Source of the DNA: Cubamyces lactineus
Lineage: Eukaryota; Basidiomycota; Agaricomycetes; Polyporales; Polyporaceae
NCBI GenBank assembly: GCA_022376465.1
Contig: JACDTU010000017.1
Coordinates: forward strand, 620,001-684,000
DNA: 64,000 nt
Reading direction: 5' to 3'
The position numbers and the translations under genes are program-made. Position 1 is the stretch's first letter, and every line of letters begins with the position of its first letter. Of this stretch, positions 23,398 to 34,917 are shown piece after piece. The notes below the pieces were generated by a model. It did not search any database, was not told the origin of the DNA, and saw only the letters and a list, made by a program, of their open reading frames with translations.

Positions 23398-23962
23398 ATG
23401 TACGTTAAGCTTACTAGTATCTTCGCTGCAGCCCTCCTAGCGTCTGGGGCCGTCGCAGGTGAGTTATCTTATCAGAAACCACTCGACTGGAAGCTGATGA
23501 TCGCCCTCAGACATCCTCGACGCTCGCGCAAATCCTGTGACCTGTAACGTGCAAACGTACACAGTTACATCTGTCCACCCCAAAAGCATTGTTGACCACG
23601 TTACATCGACCATCACGGTCAACGGCGCGCAGAATGGCAAGCGTGCGGCCGCCAACACTGTGACGGAGACGTCGACAACCACGAAAACCGTCACCACCAC
23701 TGCACGCGCGACTTCCACCGATATCGTGACTGCGACGGTGACCAGCACGGCCACCAGCACATCCACCACGACTACGACCAGTACCGCGACGTCGACTACT
23801 GTCCTCCGTGTGACGACAACCCCAGTGGTGACCAGCACGGTCACGAGTACGTCGTTCACGACGGAGACGGATACTGCGACTGCGACGAGGACCTCCACAT
23901 CGACGAGCACAACTGTCTCCACGGTCACGGTTCCGACTGTTACTGCGGGTCGCCGGGGTTGA
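23398..23962 (+). CDS. Small secreted Thr/Val-rich protein, subfamily A (TVR4)
   Basis: Two exons (23398-23458, 23511-23962) give 170 aa. Exon 1 encodes MYVKLTSIFAAALLASGAVA and a phase-1 intron follows. The mature start is DILDARANPVTC, sharing LDARA plus the single Cys with TVR1. Then come VDHVTSTITVNGA, a Kex2-like site (NGKR|AAAN) and the Thr-x-Thr domain, ending VTVPTVTAGRRG. Its repeat domain is almost residue-for-residue that of TVR1, in inverted orientation, so the two descend from one duplicated segment. The ATG has a good context (CCACCATG). Function unknown. Confidence 0.8.
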
Positions 23963-24480
23963 GAGTCATCCATACGTTTGTAACGAAGATACGTTTTAGA
24001 GTTGGCACCACTTTGCAATAGACTATAAGTGAATTTAATCAAGTAAATCTTCAAGCGGTTGGCAGAGTCAGTTGAAATTATACGTCCAGTGGACTTGGTA
24101 AGCTATTGGTATCGGCTTATTACTCTACAAACTGGAGACAAGGCGAGAAGTTGGCAATTCAAATTGCTGCACTGAGTTGGGTCTGGTTAAGCCTTCAATC
24201 TTTTCCGACTCCCGATGGCACCCTACCTCGGCCAGTCCACGCAGTATTCCCGTGCACCGTAGGCTCGGAGCAAAACATCGACATGTCTATGGTCATTGAC
24301 CATGATCGTCAATCATCTCTTTGCTCATTCGATTGCATAGCTAATTATTTAGTAGAACCATCGCCTGCATTCATTTTCGTAATTGGCATAGTTGAGCGGT
24401 CACCGTTTCATGCGAATGTCTTCTTCATACAAGGACGGGATGTCGTCTATCAATTCTATGCCAATGACCGTTCCCGCCAT
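23963..24480. other. Intergenic region TVR4 to OMT1
   Basis: About 520 A/T-rich bases between the convergent 3' ends of TVR4 and OMT1. No gene seen. Confidence 0.45.
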
Positions 24481-26531
24481 TCAGATTGGAGTCGCTATTG
24501 TATAGGCCCACAACGACCCTGTGGACCGCTTGATGGTAGAAATCCTCCACCCCGTGGACTGGAGAAGAGATTCCATCTCGCTCACGGTACGCTCCTTTGC
24601 TGCTAGATAACCCATCATCTAGAGCAGACATCAGCGTCAGGGCCCGTCGTGGTAGACATACAGAGAATGTTGGGATCGTGACGCACCATGATGCCAATGA
24701 GGTACGACTGCAAGTTCGCCATTCCGAGGTTCGGGAGGAGCGGCGAGTCCTCGGGAACTAACGAGTCTTTGGTCTTGCATGCGGGGAGAAGGAGTGCATC
24801 CCCAATCACTAGCTTTGTCTCTGGGCCCGCTGAGCCTCGCAGCTGGCCTAGGATTCTATAAGTCGGGTAAGTCGCTCATGCCGCGTTCCATCTTACTTTG
24901 AACCACTGTGACTCACGTGCGACATATGTCGTCTGGCCAGTCATGGAGTATCATGCGGAGCAGGAGAACGTCCGGCGCTTTTTGGTCTGAAAGAGGCTGC
25001 CATGGGGTGAGAAAGTCTCTGACGCGCCAGGAGATGCGCCCCGACTCAATCATTTGGGCATACTCAGCACCCCATGCCTACAACGAGGGCGCGAGGGTAA
25101 GTATCACATAGGACAACACATATTACACTGGGGAAAGTTGCTCACTGTGGGCGCCTTGTCAACAACGGGAGCCCTGTCTTCAATGACGACTCGGATGGTT
25201 GGATGCGCATGTGCAACAATCATGGCAGTAGTCCCAATTCCTCCTCCAACGTCTACCAGTACCGCTCCGGGGGGCAGGCTCTCCCAAGGAATTGCTGGAG
25301 ACGATGTTAATCAGTCAGCAGCGAGACGTGATCCCATACTACACACCACGAACCTTGTAGAATGTCCTCTCGAGTCCCCTCCGTGTGAGACGTGCCAGTC
25401 ATGGCGTGCGCAAAGCGCTCGCGCCTGAAGGTATTGTCTGGAAGGTCTAGCCATTCGAAGAAGTTTAGGTCCGTGTTTAGATCCAGGCCGAACACAGTCG
25501 AGTATGACCGGCGATCTGTAGGCCCTTTCTCTGCACTTGAATCAGGAGACGTAGGGGTGGTGTTACGGGCGCGAACGTCGGGGAGGAGCCATTCCGTCAT
25601 CTTCAAAGGAAACGAAGCTTCGCAGCTGTAAGAGAATGCGGAGGACGACGATGAGATGTGAGTCTCCTGTATAGAGCATGTTCGTGGATATGTGATGTCC
25701 TTACACGTGTCCGAGCAAGGCTGCCAGTCCATTCGTGTCCGCGTATTTCTTCTCGGGCCTGTATTCACCATTAACGCCTCTGGAAAAACAACGGCATAGG
25801 ACCGTTCGGGACGTACTGAACACGCAGTTGCTCAAGCGTCTTCCCAGTGTCTATAACTGCAGAACGCCGGTTGTTAGCGAACACGTCTGGGGAGAGTTCG
25901 CGAAGCCAATGTGCAGTAGCGAGGACTCGCAGAATGTAGCCTACGAGCACGGGCGTGAGCCTTCACTTCAGATACTCGGACAAGCGACGTACCCAAGCGT
26001 TCTGGAGTCAGGATCGTCGGATCGGGGGCGGCACTCGGGGGACGAAGGTCTACGACTGCACGGTGAATGTCATTCACATGCATGCCCTCAGGACCTGCGC
26101 CTCGGAGAATCTCGACGACATGAGCCTCCTCCATGAAACGCATGCACGCTTGCAGGTGACCCTATCAGTTCAGTCAGTATATCGCCTCAAGTTTTTGGAG
26201 TAGCTCGCGAATCGGAGAAATGGAGCGTAGTATGTACCGAGATCGCAACATCTCTCACACATTCCCAAGGCCGGTTCACAGTGGCACTCATCTGGCCGCA
26301 TGCGGCCGCGATGGAGTTGATGGCTACCAGGGCAGACGGGTCGTTGACGAGCTGTTCTGCGAGCTCATCCGTGGGCGATATAGCCAGGTTGGGATAGTGC
26401 GGAACGTCCAGCGAGGGGTAGTCTAGAGGGCTGGAGGGAGACCGTGAACGTCCCTCGTACACTCGTTCTAGGTCGCTGAGCGCGTCGCCTATGCATGCGT
26501 GGAGAGCACGTAGAGTTGCGAAGGTGGTCAT
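24481..26531 (-). CDS. SAM-dependent O-methyltransferase (OMT1)
   Basis: Likely methylates hydroxyl groups of phenolic or polyketide-like substrates, in the family of plant COMT and fungal sterigmatocystin-type O-methyltransferases. Nine exons read open from MTTFATLRALHACIGDAL to SLWAYTIATPI. The first part is the all-helical dimerisation domain (AACGQMSATVNRPW, FMEEAHVVEIL, FANNRRSAVIDTGKTLEQL). The Rossmann part has the SAM motif VDVGGGIGTT, the acidic VVIEDRAPVVD, and the catalytic His in RMILHDWPDD. The closing KLVIGDALLLPAC and ERTVSEMESLL segments are conserved across the array. It has a slightly longer insert after the WLLPDVR motif than its neighbours. Intact by my reading. Natural substrate unknown. 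Confidence 0.9.
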
Positions 26532-27266
26532 CGGGCCGATAGGAGGTAAGTCGGGCTGTATCACTGAAGTTCCAACTGTGCTCACTGGCCTCATATGTGT
26601 ATATATACACGTACCAGTATCTTCGGGGCCGACAGCCGGGCATAGTGGGCGTGATTGTTCCTCGGATTACATCAGTTTTTCGAGCACCTCGATAGCCTCA
26701 GTACACGATGGGTCATCGATACACTCTTCGGGTCTCCTGATAGACAGTGATGCGTCCGGAAACAGTTTGAGAAGCGTTGCTCAGTGTTATGAAGAAACCC
26801 TCCTCAGGCTGCTCTTCTCCGAAAGCGATTTGACAAGTCCATATCGCCGCTTTAGTGCCCCCCGTGACGCCATACGATGCTCGAAACGCTGCGCCGCTGC
26901 TATTCACCTGATGCAATGAGTACAGGAAGGGTTAGCACGACACCTTTGCGGGTGCTCTCAAAATGTATCTGCCCAGATTGAGTTTCCCTAGGACATGTCA
27001 GGTCTCACACGGTCTCATTCAAGTTGTTGGTCATCGTGCGATCATACGAGCAGATACGGACAGCAGCCCGCCGTAACGGCTCATGAAGAAGGGTTGTGCA
27101 CGGAAATATGAGCACCTCAGCCCAACAAGTTCATCTGGTCATTGTGGTGTATTCGTCAATTCCCTACTTTGTCTCCATCACCTGAGGCTCGATATAATCC
27201 GTACCTAGATCCAATCACGTAGTCGGGCTGGTTGAACAGCCTCGTGGCTCCCAAGAAGCCGTCTCT
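26532..27266. other. Intergenic region OMT1 to OMT2
   Basis: About 735 bases with the OMT1 promoter (a TATATATAC run near 26597) and the OMT2 3' flank. No gene seen. Confidence 0.45.
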
Positions 27267-29261
27267 TCAAACAGGGATCGCAGTGCTGTACGCCCACACC
27301 GATCCAGGCGACCGCCTGATGTCCGTAACCTTCCAGCCCGAAGATAAGGCTAGCGCCTTAATCTCGGCAACAGTGCGCTCATTTGCTCCGAACATGCTCA
27401 TCATCTACGCACAGTCTCGCCCCATCAGCAAATTATGGATAACTACTGTATCGGAGACGGTGCCGCTTACTGTGAGATCCATGAGGTATCCGTGGATGTT
27501 GGCCACGCCGAGGTTCGGAAGGACCGGAGAGCCGTCTTGAACGAATGCGTCCTCTGTCTCACATGCGTTTGGTAGGAGCATGTCTCCGATGATCAGCTTG
27601 GTGTCGGGGCCTGCTCCTGAGCGGAGGATACTCATGATCCTAGAGATTATACTGGTTGATAACGTTCACTACAGTGACTTTTCAGCACCTCGCACTTGAT
27701 ACAGTCATCGTCCTTCCAGTCGTGCAAGACGAGGCGAAGCAGGAATACGTCAGGCGCTTTCCCCGAGGCTAATGGCTTCCATGGCTCAAAGAGGTCTCGC
27801 ACGCGCCAAGACACCCGTCCAGATGCGAATATCGGAGCGCAGGTGGATCCCCAAGACTTGTGTGATACCATGTCAGTAACAGGGTCAATACTCCGATATC
27901 GAGATATAGCACCTATGCACTCACCGAGGGCACGATGTCCACAACTTGAGGTCTATCATCGACGACAACATTGATGTGCGGATGGGCGATGGCGACCGCC
28001 AAAGACGTAGATCCGATGCCTCCAGACACGTCGACGAGGACGGAGCCTGGTTTCAACGTCGCCCACGGGAATCCTGCAAAATCTCTGTCAGACTGCACGC
28101 TAACCGACTGGAGAACGGCTGCGGACCCTGCAAGATGCCTTCCTTCGTTTCCCATTGTCGCGTGCCAGTCATCGCGTGCCCGAAACGCTCGAGGCGCATC
28201 TGGTTACCAGGTGTCTCCAGCCAAGGGAAGTAGGTGAGTTGGGTATCGAACGCCAGGTTGAATGCAGTGTCGTATTGGGCCGCGTCGGGTTTCTGATGGG
28301 CACCTGCACGATCGATTCCACCGCGGGCATCTAGCACCAGGCCTCCCTTTCGAGTGTCTGGGAGCAGCCACTCGGTCATGTAGGCCATCGTCTTGTAGCT
28401 TCCATCTCCTCTGAAATAATGTAAGTGCTAACTCAATATTTTGTTTATAGAACAAATACTGACACTACGGCGAGAAAGGCAGCAACACCATCAGTGCCAA
28501 TGTACTTGTCGTCTGGTCTGAGAACGATGCTTGAGTGCAGGTAGACAACTCTTTCGATCATACTCACTTGTGACGCAGCTCCTCAAGAGTCTTCCCGGAG
28601 TCTATATACGAAGACCTTCGGTTGTTAGCGAAGACATCTGGGGACACTTCGCGCAGCCGGTGTGAGGTGGCGAGCAACCGGAGAATGTGCGCTATGTTAC
28701 GAGGGTTAGCATATGGAACACTGCGTAGCCTGATTTGTTGTGATCGCACATACCAAGTCTGGCAGGGGTGAACACCGTCAGGTTGGGAGACGGCGCCTTC
28801 TTGGGCCTGAGCTCCAAGATTGAGCGATGAAGCTCGTTCACGTGCAACCCGTCCTGTCCCGCTTCCTTGAGTATCTACACGATATGAGACGCCTCCACGA
28901 AACGAAGGCAGGCACAGAGCTGTCCCTAGAGTATTGATATCAGTAACGTTCATGGAAATTGTGAGAGCCCACATACTCCGAGGATGGCCTCAGTGAACCC
29001 GTACCAGGGCTTGCTCACTGAAGCGTTCAGCTGTGCACATGCTGCGACGATCTGCTTCGACGCGAGCGATACAGCCTGGTCGTCGCTTAGTTGATGAGCG
29101 AGTTGATGGGCAGCAGAGTGCGGAGCGGAGATATAGTACGGATCGTCGAGCGAAGGGAATTCCAGAGGCTCTGACTGCGAGCGATCGCGATAGATACGCT
29201 CGAGATCACCGATTGCGTTCCCAATCGTAGCATGGAGGGCCCGTAGAGAGGCAAAACTCAT
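27267..29261 (-). pseudogene. O-methyltransferase copy with in-frame stop (OMT2)
   Basis: Second array member, same nine-exon layout, from MSFASLRALHATIGNAIGDL to SVWAYSTAIPV. Exon 2 carries an in-frame TAG (28877-28875) in FVEASHIV*ILKEAG, where every intact copy has a sense codon (Glu in most, Val in OMT4). The SAM motif is also changed to VDVSGGIGST, with Ser for the first Gly. All splice sites, the other frames and the catalytic LHDWKDDD remain intact, so decay is recent, or the stop is read through or is a sequencing error. If real, the product would be cut to about 120 residues without any SAM domain. Inactivation is inferred from two independent lesions. Confidence 0.78.
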
Positions 29262-29318
29262 GTTGACGGCTGATCAGAACGTGTCGTGGATTGCAGGGGT
29301 CGCCCTTGCAGAGTAGCT

Positions 29319-29333
29319 TTTATATACTTATAT
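29319..29333 (-). promoter_or_regulatory. TATA-like element of OMT2
   Basis: The minus strand reads ATATAAGTATATAAA about 60 bases before the OMT2 ATG (29261). Assigned by position only. Confidence 0.45.
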
Positions 29334-30117
29334 CGTCTTCGTCCGGTCCAATTGCACTTCTGGAGGGGGGTGGAGTTACAGTGCGTGCCGGTAGATCTGC
29401 GCGGTCAGCAGCGTCATATCGAGCATTCACATTGTGCGATGGTGCTGCGAACAGCTCATCTAACCGCTCAAGGGGCTTAGTACGACACTGGCGGCTACGC
29501 TCGGTGAATTGTCAGGCCACATGTCGGCGACTGTATGAAACATACATATTGACGTACCGTGATAGTGGAGCACCACTTAATCACCGAGACCATTACTCAA
29601 GGTCTGTAGTCAAATGCGTACAACCTCCCTCCGATCATGATTGCCTGCATCAAAGGTTCTTCGCAGCGCAGCAGCCTAGGCCAATCCTGACACAGCGCAT
29701 TGTGCTCGAGGCGCACACAGTAAGCTGAGGACGTCAGGTCACGTTAGGGCGGTACTATATGCCGGCCGATTGACGCATACTGCTCGGCCAAACCAGAATT
29801 GGCGAGACCAAACCTAGTATATCAACTATCCATCCTAAATGTGCTCAGCCGGACAACTCTCCCCAAAGAGATTGCAACCGATGCTCCTTTCGTTCGGTGT
29901 TGGATACGATTGTTCGGGCTTGAGCGACGAGCTGCCGCTGACGTTATGTCTAATGATCACTAGTCCGCGGACAGGTCACAGACAGCAAACTATGCAGATC
30001 ATGCGTTTGAGATTGGTGTTGATAGAGAAAAGCCACTTGTCTGAAAAAATGCGTGCCAGCTCAAAAAGACTCAGAAGTAGAGGTAGTGACCAGTTAGCGG
30101 AGTAACCGCCGGAGTTG

Positions 30118-30180
30118 AACGAGCGGGCGTTAAAGCCAATAGCTTTTGATCCTAACAAGGACAAACACGTGTCTAGAGCG
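30118..30180. repeat. Short dispersed repeat, copy 1
   Basis: The core AGCCAATAGCTTTTGATCC followed by TAACAAGGACAAACA recurs with few changes at about 37873-37906. The other copy also lies between array genes, in the same orientation. It may be a remnant of a small transposable element; no termini identified. Confidence 0.5.
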
Positions 30181-30259
30181 GTCGTCCATCTCATCCGACA
30201 GTAGACGGTAGACAGCCTGACAACATATACTTTCTCATACTTCCAAGATCCCGAATAGT

Positions 30260-32231
30260 TCACAAAGGGACCGCCACAGTATACGCCCACAAAGAGCCAG
30301 GTGCACGCTTCACATCCGTCATCTTCCACCCCGCGGACTGCAAGAGCTCAGACAGTTCACTCACGGTGCGTTCTTTCGCACCGCACAAACACATCATCTA
30401 CGAAAATATCAGAAGGTTGATTCAAAATGCCTCACTGAAACCTACCATGACGTCAATGAGGTAGCCTTGTATGCTGGCAACACCCAGGTTCGGCAGTAAC
30501 GGCGAAGCCTCCTGAGCTATAAGCGCATCTTGGCTTTTGCACGCGTATGGCAGGAGCATATCGCCGATTATGATTCTGGTATTTGACCTTGCCGCCGCAC
30601 GTAGATGACGGAGAATCCTACGAGGTAACATGAGCATCTGAATTCATTCGCATCTGATTGGGCGCTCTAGACGCTTACCTCAAGGATTCTTCATCTTGCC
30701 AGTTATGCAGGACCAGGCGAAGGAGGAAGACGTCTGGAGCCACATTGGAAGGGATTGGTTCCCACGATGCGAAGAAATCCCGACTGCGCCAGACAACGCG
30801 CCCCGACTCCAGCAGGGGATGATACTCGGGGCCCCAGGCCTGCCATCTTCCCGTGAGTTATGCACACATTGTCTCGCTTAGACCTGATATATACTCACAT
30901 CTCGTGCGCTCGCCACCACTTGTTCTCGGTCTTCGATCACCACGTGTATATGCGAATATGCCTGCGCGATAGCCACCGAAGTCGAGCCGACCCCACCTCC
31001 TACATCGACAAGTACGGCATCCTGGGGAAGCGTCTTCCAAGGGAACGCTGTCCTGTGCGTCAGTTCGCTGCTGTCTAGACGCCGTCAACGCGAATATGAG
31101 GGCGTACCGTCAAGGACTTCATTCTTCGTTTCCCATTGAGAAGTGCCCTTCATTGCATGGCCAAAACGGACTAGCCTATACCTGTTCTCTGGAAGCTCTA
31201 GCCATTGGAAGAAGCCCATGGTTGTTCCGAATGCAAGGCTGAACGGTGTTGGATGCTCCTGCGTGTGAATACCACCCGTGCTTCCTGTAGCGTCGATACT
31301 CAAACTGCCGACTCGAGTATCCGGGAGCAGCCATTCGGTCAAGTACACAGACACTTTCGATGCGTAGTCGCCTCTGTACACCAGGTTCGCGAGCGCGGTT
31401 AGTTCCACGATCATCTTTATACTATCCTTCGCTCACATCTGACCGACGGCAGCTGCGGCTCCGTTTGTACCGGCATACTTCCGCATTGGGCTGGAATGAG
31501 GTAAGGGATTTTGCACGAACATGGAGATTGCAAAGCTCACTCGACGCGCAGTTGTTCTAGAGTCTTCCCAGTGTCCATCAGAGACGACCTGCGATTGTTT
31601 GCGAAGACATTGGGCGAGACTTCAATGAGCCAGTGGGATGTAGCAAGCACGCGCAGGATATGCCCTTCAGCGACAAGGTGGTAAGGCACAAGACAAGAAT
31701 CGTCGTCAGAGAACGTACCGAGTCTTTCAGGGGACAGGTTCGCTGCATCAGGTACGCTAGTGTCGGGCCGCAGTTCCTTCACAGACTGACAAAGATCATC
31801 GACATGCATTCCGTTAGGGCCTGCCTCCCGTAAGACTTCCACAATATGCGCGGCCTCCATGAAACGTAGGCATGCTGAGAGCTGACTCTGTCAAGGCGTG
31901 GGGCGTCGGTGTATTCTCGCTGATCAGAAATGTGCAACGTCCATACCGCCCGCATAGCGTCCATGAGTGCATCCCAGGGCCTGTCTACTACTGCGCTGAG
32001 CTGCCCACACGCAGCTTTGATGTGACGTATGGCAAACACCACGGACGGTTCGGCGTTTAGCTCATCCGTGGCCTCCTCGTATGTCGAACACGGTGCATTT
32101 GCGTAACGAGGGAGATCCATTGCAGGGAATTCAAGGGGTTCAGAATGAGAACGTCCTTTGTAGAGGTTTTCGAGATCATCGATGGCATCCCCAATGCACT
32201 TGTGTAGGGATCGCAGAGTGGCGAAGGTCAT
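30260..32231 (-). CDS. SAM-dependent O-methyltransferase (OMT3)
   Basis: Intact third member; all nine exons join in phase from MTFATLRSLHKCIGDAIDDL to SLWAYTVAVPL. The dimerisation domain has KAACGQLSAVVDRPW and FMEAAHIVEVLREAG. The middle exon has YLTEWLLPDTRVG, then FFQWLELPENRYRL. The SAM motif is VDVGGGVGSTS and the catalytic region reads RLVLHNWQDEE: the His is kept but the following Asp is Asn, unlike the other copies. The end is MIIGD-like (RIIIGDMLLPYAC) plus ERTVSELSELLQSAGW. The Asp-to-Asn change beside the catalytic base may alter activity or substrate. Substrate unknown. Confidence 0.9.
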
Positions 32232-32492
32232 GGTGGGGTAGAACGAAGACAGCCAGGGTCGTGGAACCCCTGCACGGACCCAGAGGCCTTTATCTGTGGA
32301 GCAGAAGGCCTCCTGGTAAGGATGCGCGCGCGAACATTGGTGAGTTGCCTCCCACGCTCTGTTGTTCGCACGAGCGCTGAACCTAGGTCAAAGCTTCTTC
32401 GAAATGGAGACATACTGTGTATACGTCAGAAGAGACGTGGAAGCCGAGAGGAGTGAGTATAGCCCAACGTATACGGACGACAGTGAAGTGCA

Positions 32493-34501
32493 TCAGATCG
32501 GCATACAAGTAATATAAGCCCACAACGAGCCAGGTGAACGTCTCACAGTCTCGACTTCCCACCCAACGGGTCGCATTAGTATAGACATCTCTTCCACAGT
32601 ACGTTCCCCCGCTGAGAGCAAGGCCATCATCTGAGGAATGTACACTGAGTACCGTTTCAGCTCAGTTTAAGCGCTTCGAACATACCATTATGTCAATCAG
32701 ATATCCCGGCATATTTGCCAACCCTAGGTTGGGAAGAAGCGAAGTGTAATCTCCAGCCAACGTGTCGTTGGTCCGGCATGCGAACGGAAGGATTGATTCG
32801 CCAATGATGAGTCGTGTTTGTGGCAGCGCGGCAACTCGGAGATGGCGGAGGATGCTACACGGCGCGGAAATAGCAAGCCAAGTATGAAGTTTAAACGGAA
32901 TGGCTGAACTTACTTCTGACACAGTTCATCTGGCCAGTCATGCATGACTAACCGTAGGAGAAAGATGTCTGGGAACTTGGTATTCGCGAGGGGCTCCCAT
33001 GGCGTAAAGAAATCTCGGGAACGCCATGTTACGCGTCCAGATTCGAGCAATAGTGCATATGTGGGTCCCCAGGCCTATGGAAAGGTATGAAATACGCATC
33101 ACAAACGATCCTCCACCAAGACCACTCACGGAGGGTGCTCGAGCTACTGTCTGCGGTCGATCTTCTACTACCAAACTCAGGTGAGAATGCGCTTCTGCGA
33201 CGGGCAGCGAAGTCGAGCCTATCCCGCCCCCGACGTCCACAAGTACCGCACCGGAAGGGAGCGTGACCCAGGGATACGCTGGCAAGCACTAGGTTCAGAC
33301 GGACCGGGCCCAGAGGCACGTATTACGGGGCAAAGCCAACCTTGCAGTATCTCGTCCTGTGCTTCCCATTGACACGTCGCGGCCATTGAATGTCCAAAGC
33401 GCTCATATCGTCTACTGTTCTCTGGGAGCTCGAGCCACTCGAAGTATCCTAGCTTGGTGTTGAAGGCCAAGTTGAAAGGGCTAGCTGCCTGTACGTGTAG
33501 CAGATAGTCCGCGCAGTCCCTTTCATCGTTTCCCTTCGCATCGACAGTGAGGTTTCCAATTCGCGTGTCTGGAAGCAGCCATTCGGTCAAGTACGCCACG
33601 GACTTGAAGGCTTCGTCAGCGCTATGATGGACAGCAATGAGGCATCAGAATTGTGAAGAAGCAATCGAAGATATATTCGTCAGGCTCACGATGTCGCAGC
33701 GAGGGCCGCCGCACCATCTGTATCAACATATTTCTTTGTTGGGCTGAATTGCATCACAGCTCGACGTGATAGCCTCACGCAGAAAGAGGGAGGGTGGGGG
33801 GGGGGGGCATGTCTAGTGTTTTTCCAGAATCGAGAGCAGACGACCGCCTGTTGTTCGCGAACACGTCCGGCGATACTTCACATATCCAGTGCGAGGTAGC
33901 AAGGACCCGAAGTATATGACCTTTGGCAGAACTATAAGCGAAGAGCCAATTCTGCATGCACGATAGGCAGTGTCAACGTACTCAATTTCGTAGGGGTCAA
34001 AGTGTTCGGATCGGGAGGCGGGGCATCGCATGGTCGTATTTTGACTATCGAGGTGCAGATATCTCTGGCATGCATCCCCTGAGGATTGCCATGGCGCAGG
34101 ATGACGACGATATGCGCTTGCTCCATGAAGCGGAGACACGCGGCGAGTTGTCCCTGTACGACGTATGAGCATAGAACGACGGTGATCATAGGGCCATGAA
34201 CATGGTCACTGCTCACCCCTTGAATAGTCTCCATTACGCCCAGCCAAGTTCTGTTCACGGCGGCACTCATCTGCCCACATGCTGCGACGATGCAACGGAT
34301 TGTGAACGCGACGTCAGGGTCGGTCTTGAGCTTTTCGGCGCGTTCTTCCGCAGATGTGTGACGTGCACTAGGGTAGTACGGCTCATCTAGATCGGGGAAA
34401 TCCAGTCCTTCAGCAGTAGTATGAGCACGGTAAAGGCGTTCAAGTTCGTCTATGGCATGGCCGATGGAGGCGTGCAGGGTATGAAGGGATAAGAAGGGCA
34501 T
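32493..34501 (-). CDS. SAM-dependent O-methyltransferase with poly-Pro tract (OMT4)
   Basis: Fourth member, open from MPFLSLHTLHASIGHAIDEL to SLWAYITCMPI. It keeps AACGQMSAAVNRTW, FANNRRSSALDSGKTLD, the SAM motif VDVGGGIGSTS and the catalytic VMHDWPDEL. Where the other copies read GKTLE-x-LR before an intron, this one has a run of 12 C residues on the coding strand (33807-33796 on the plus strand are G). This gives MPPPPTLPLS, and the following donor is in the same phase 2 as in the other copies. A change of the tract length by a number not divisible by three would destroy the frame. Intact as sequenced. Confidence 0.84.
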
Positions 34502-34917
34502 ACTGTTGTTGATAGGAGTCCAGCATAACGGATTGTCACGGCAAGACCTTATACCGCGTCACTCCTGCTGTACATTGTCAGCTGGTACAACCACGTAAGT
34601 TCCGCAGCGAGTCCTCACCGAGTTTGGCTGAAAGTAAACACCTAATCAGACACATCACGATAGCGGGAGTGAGTTTACGAAGACTCTATCATGATCACCA
34701 GCGCAGTGAAGGATACAATAGTGGTGGATTCACTGGGGAGAGGGAATCCGGACGAGCCTGAGACGTTCGTCGCCGAGCGCTGAGCGCCCGTTAGTACAAA
34801 TGTCATGTCGAACAAGATGCGATCTAATTGTACAATCATACATACACACGCACACACCTGCCGGTTGTGCGTCCAATAACCTACATCCACGAACCATGAA
34901 TCGCGAGTCAGGTCTTT
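34502..34917. other. Intergenic region OMT4 to OMT5
   Basis: About 415 bases including the OMT4 promoter (TTATAC near 34549 on the plus strand) and the OMT5 3' flank. No gene seen. Confidence 0.45.

Larger units (their letters stand above)
29262..30259. other. Intergenic region OMT2 to OMT3
   Basis: About 1 kb. It holds a TATA-rich patch (TTTATATACTTATAT, 29319-29333) 60-70 bases upstream of the OMT2 start, and a short repeat at 30118-30180 that recurs near 37.86 kb. No gene seen. Confidence 0.5.
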
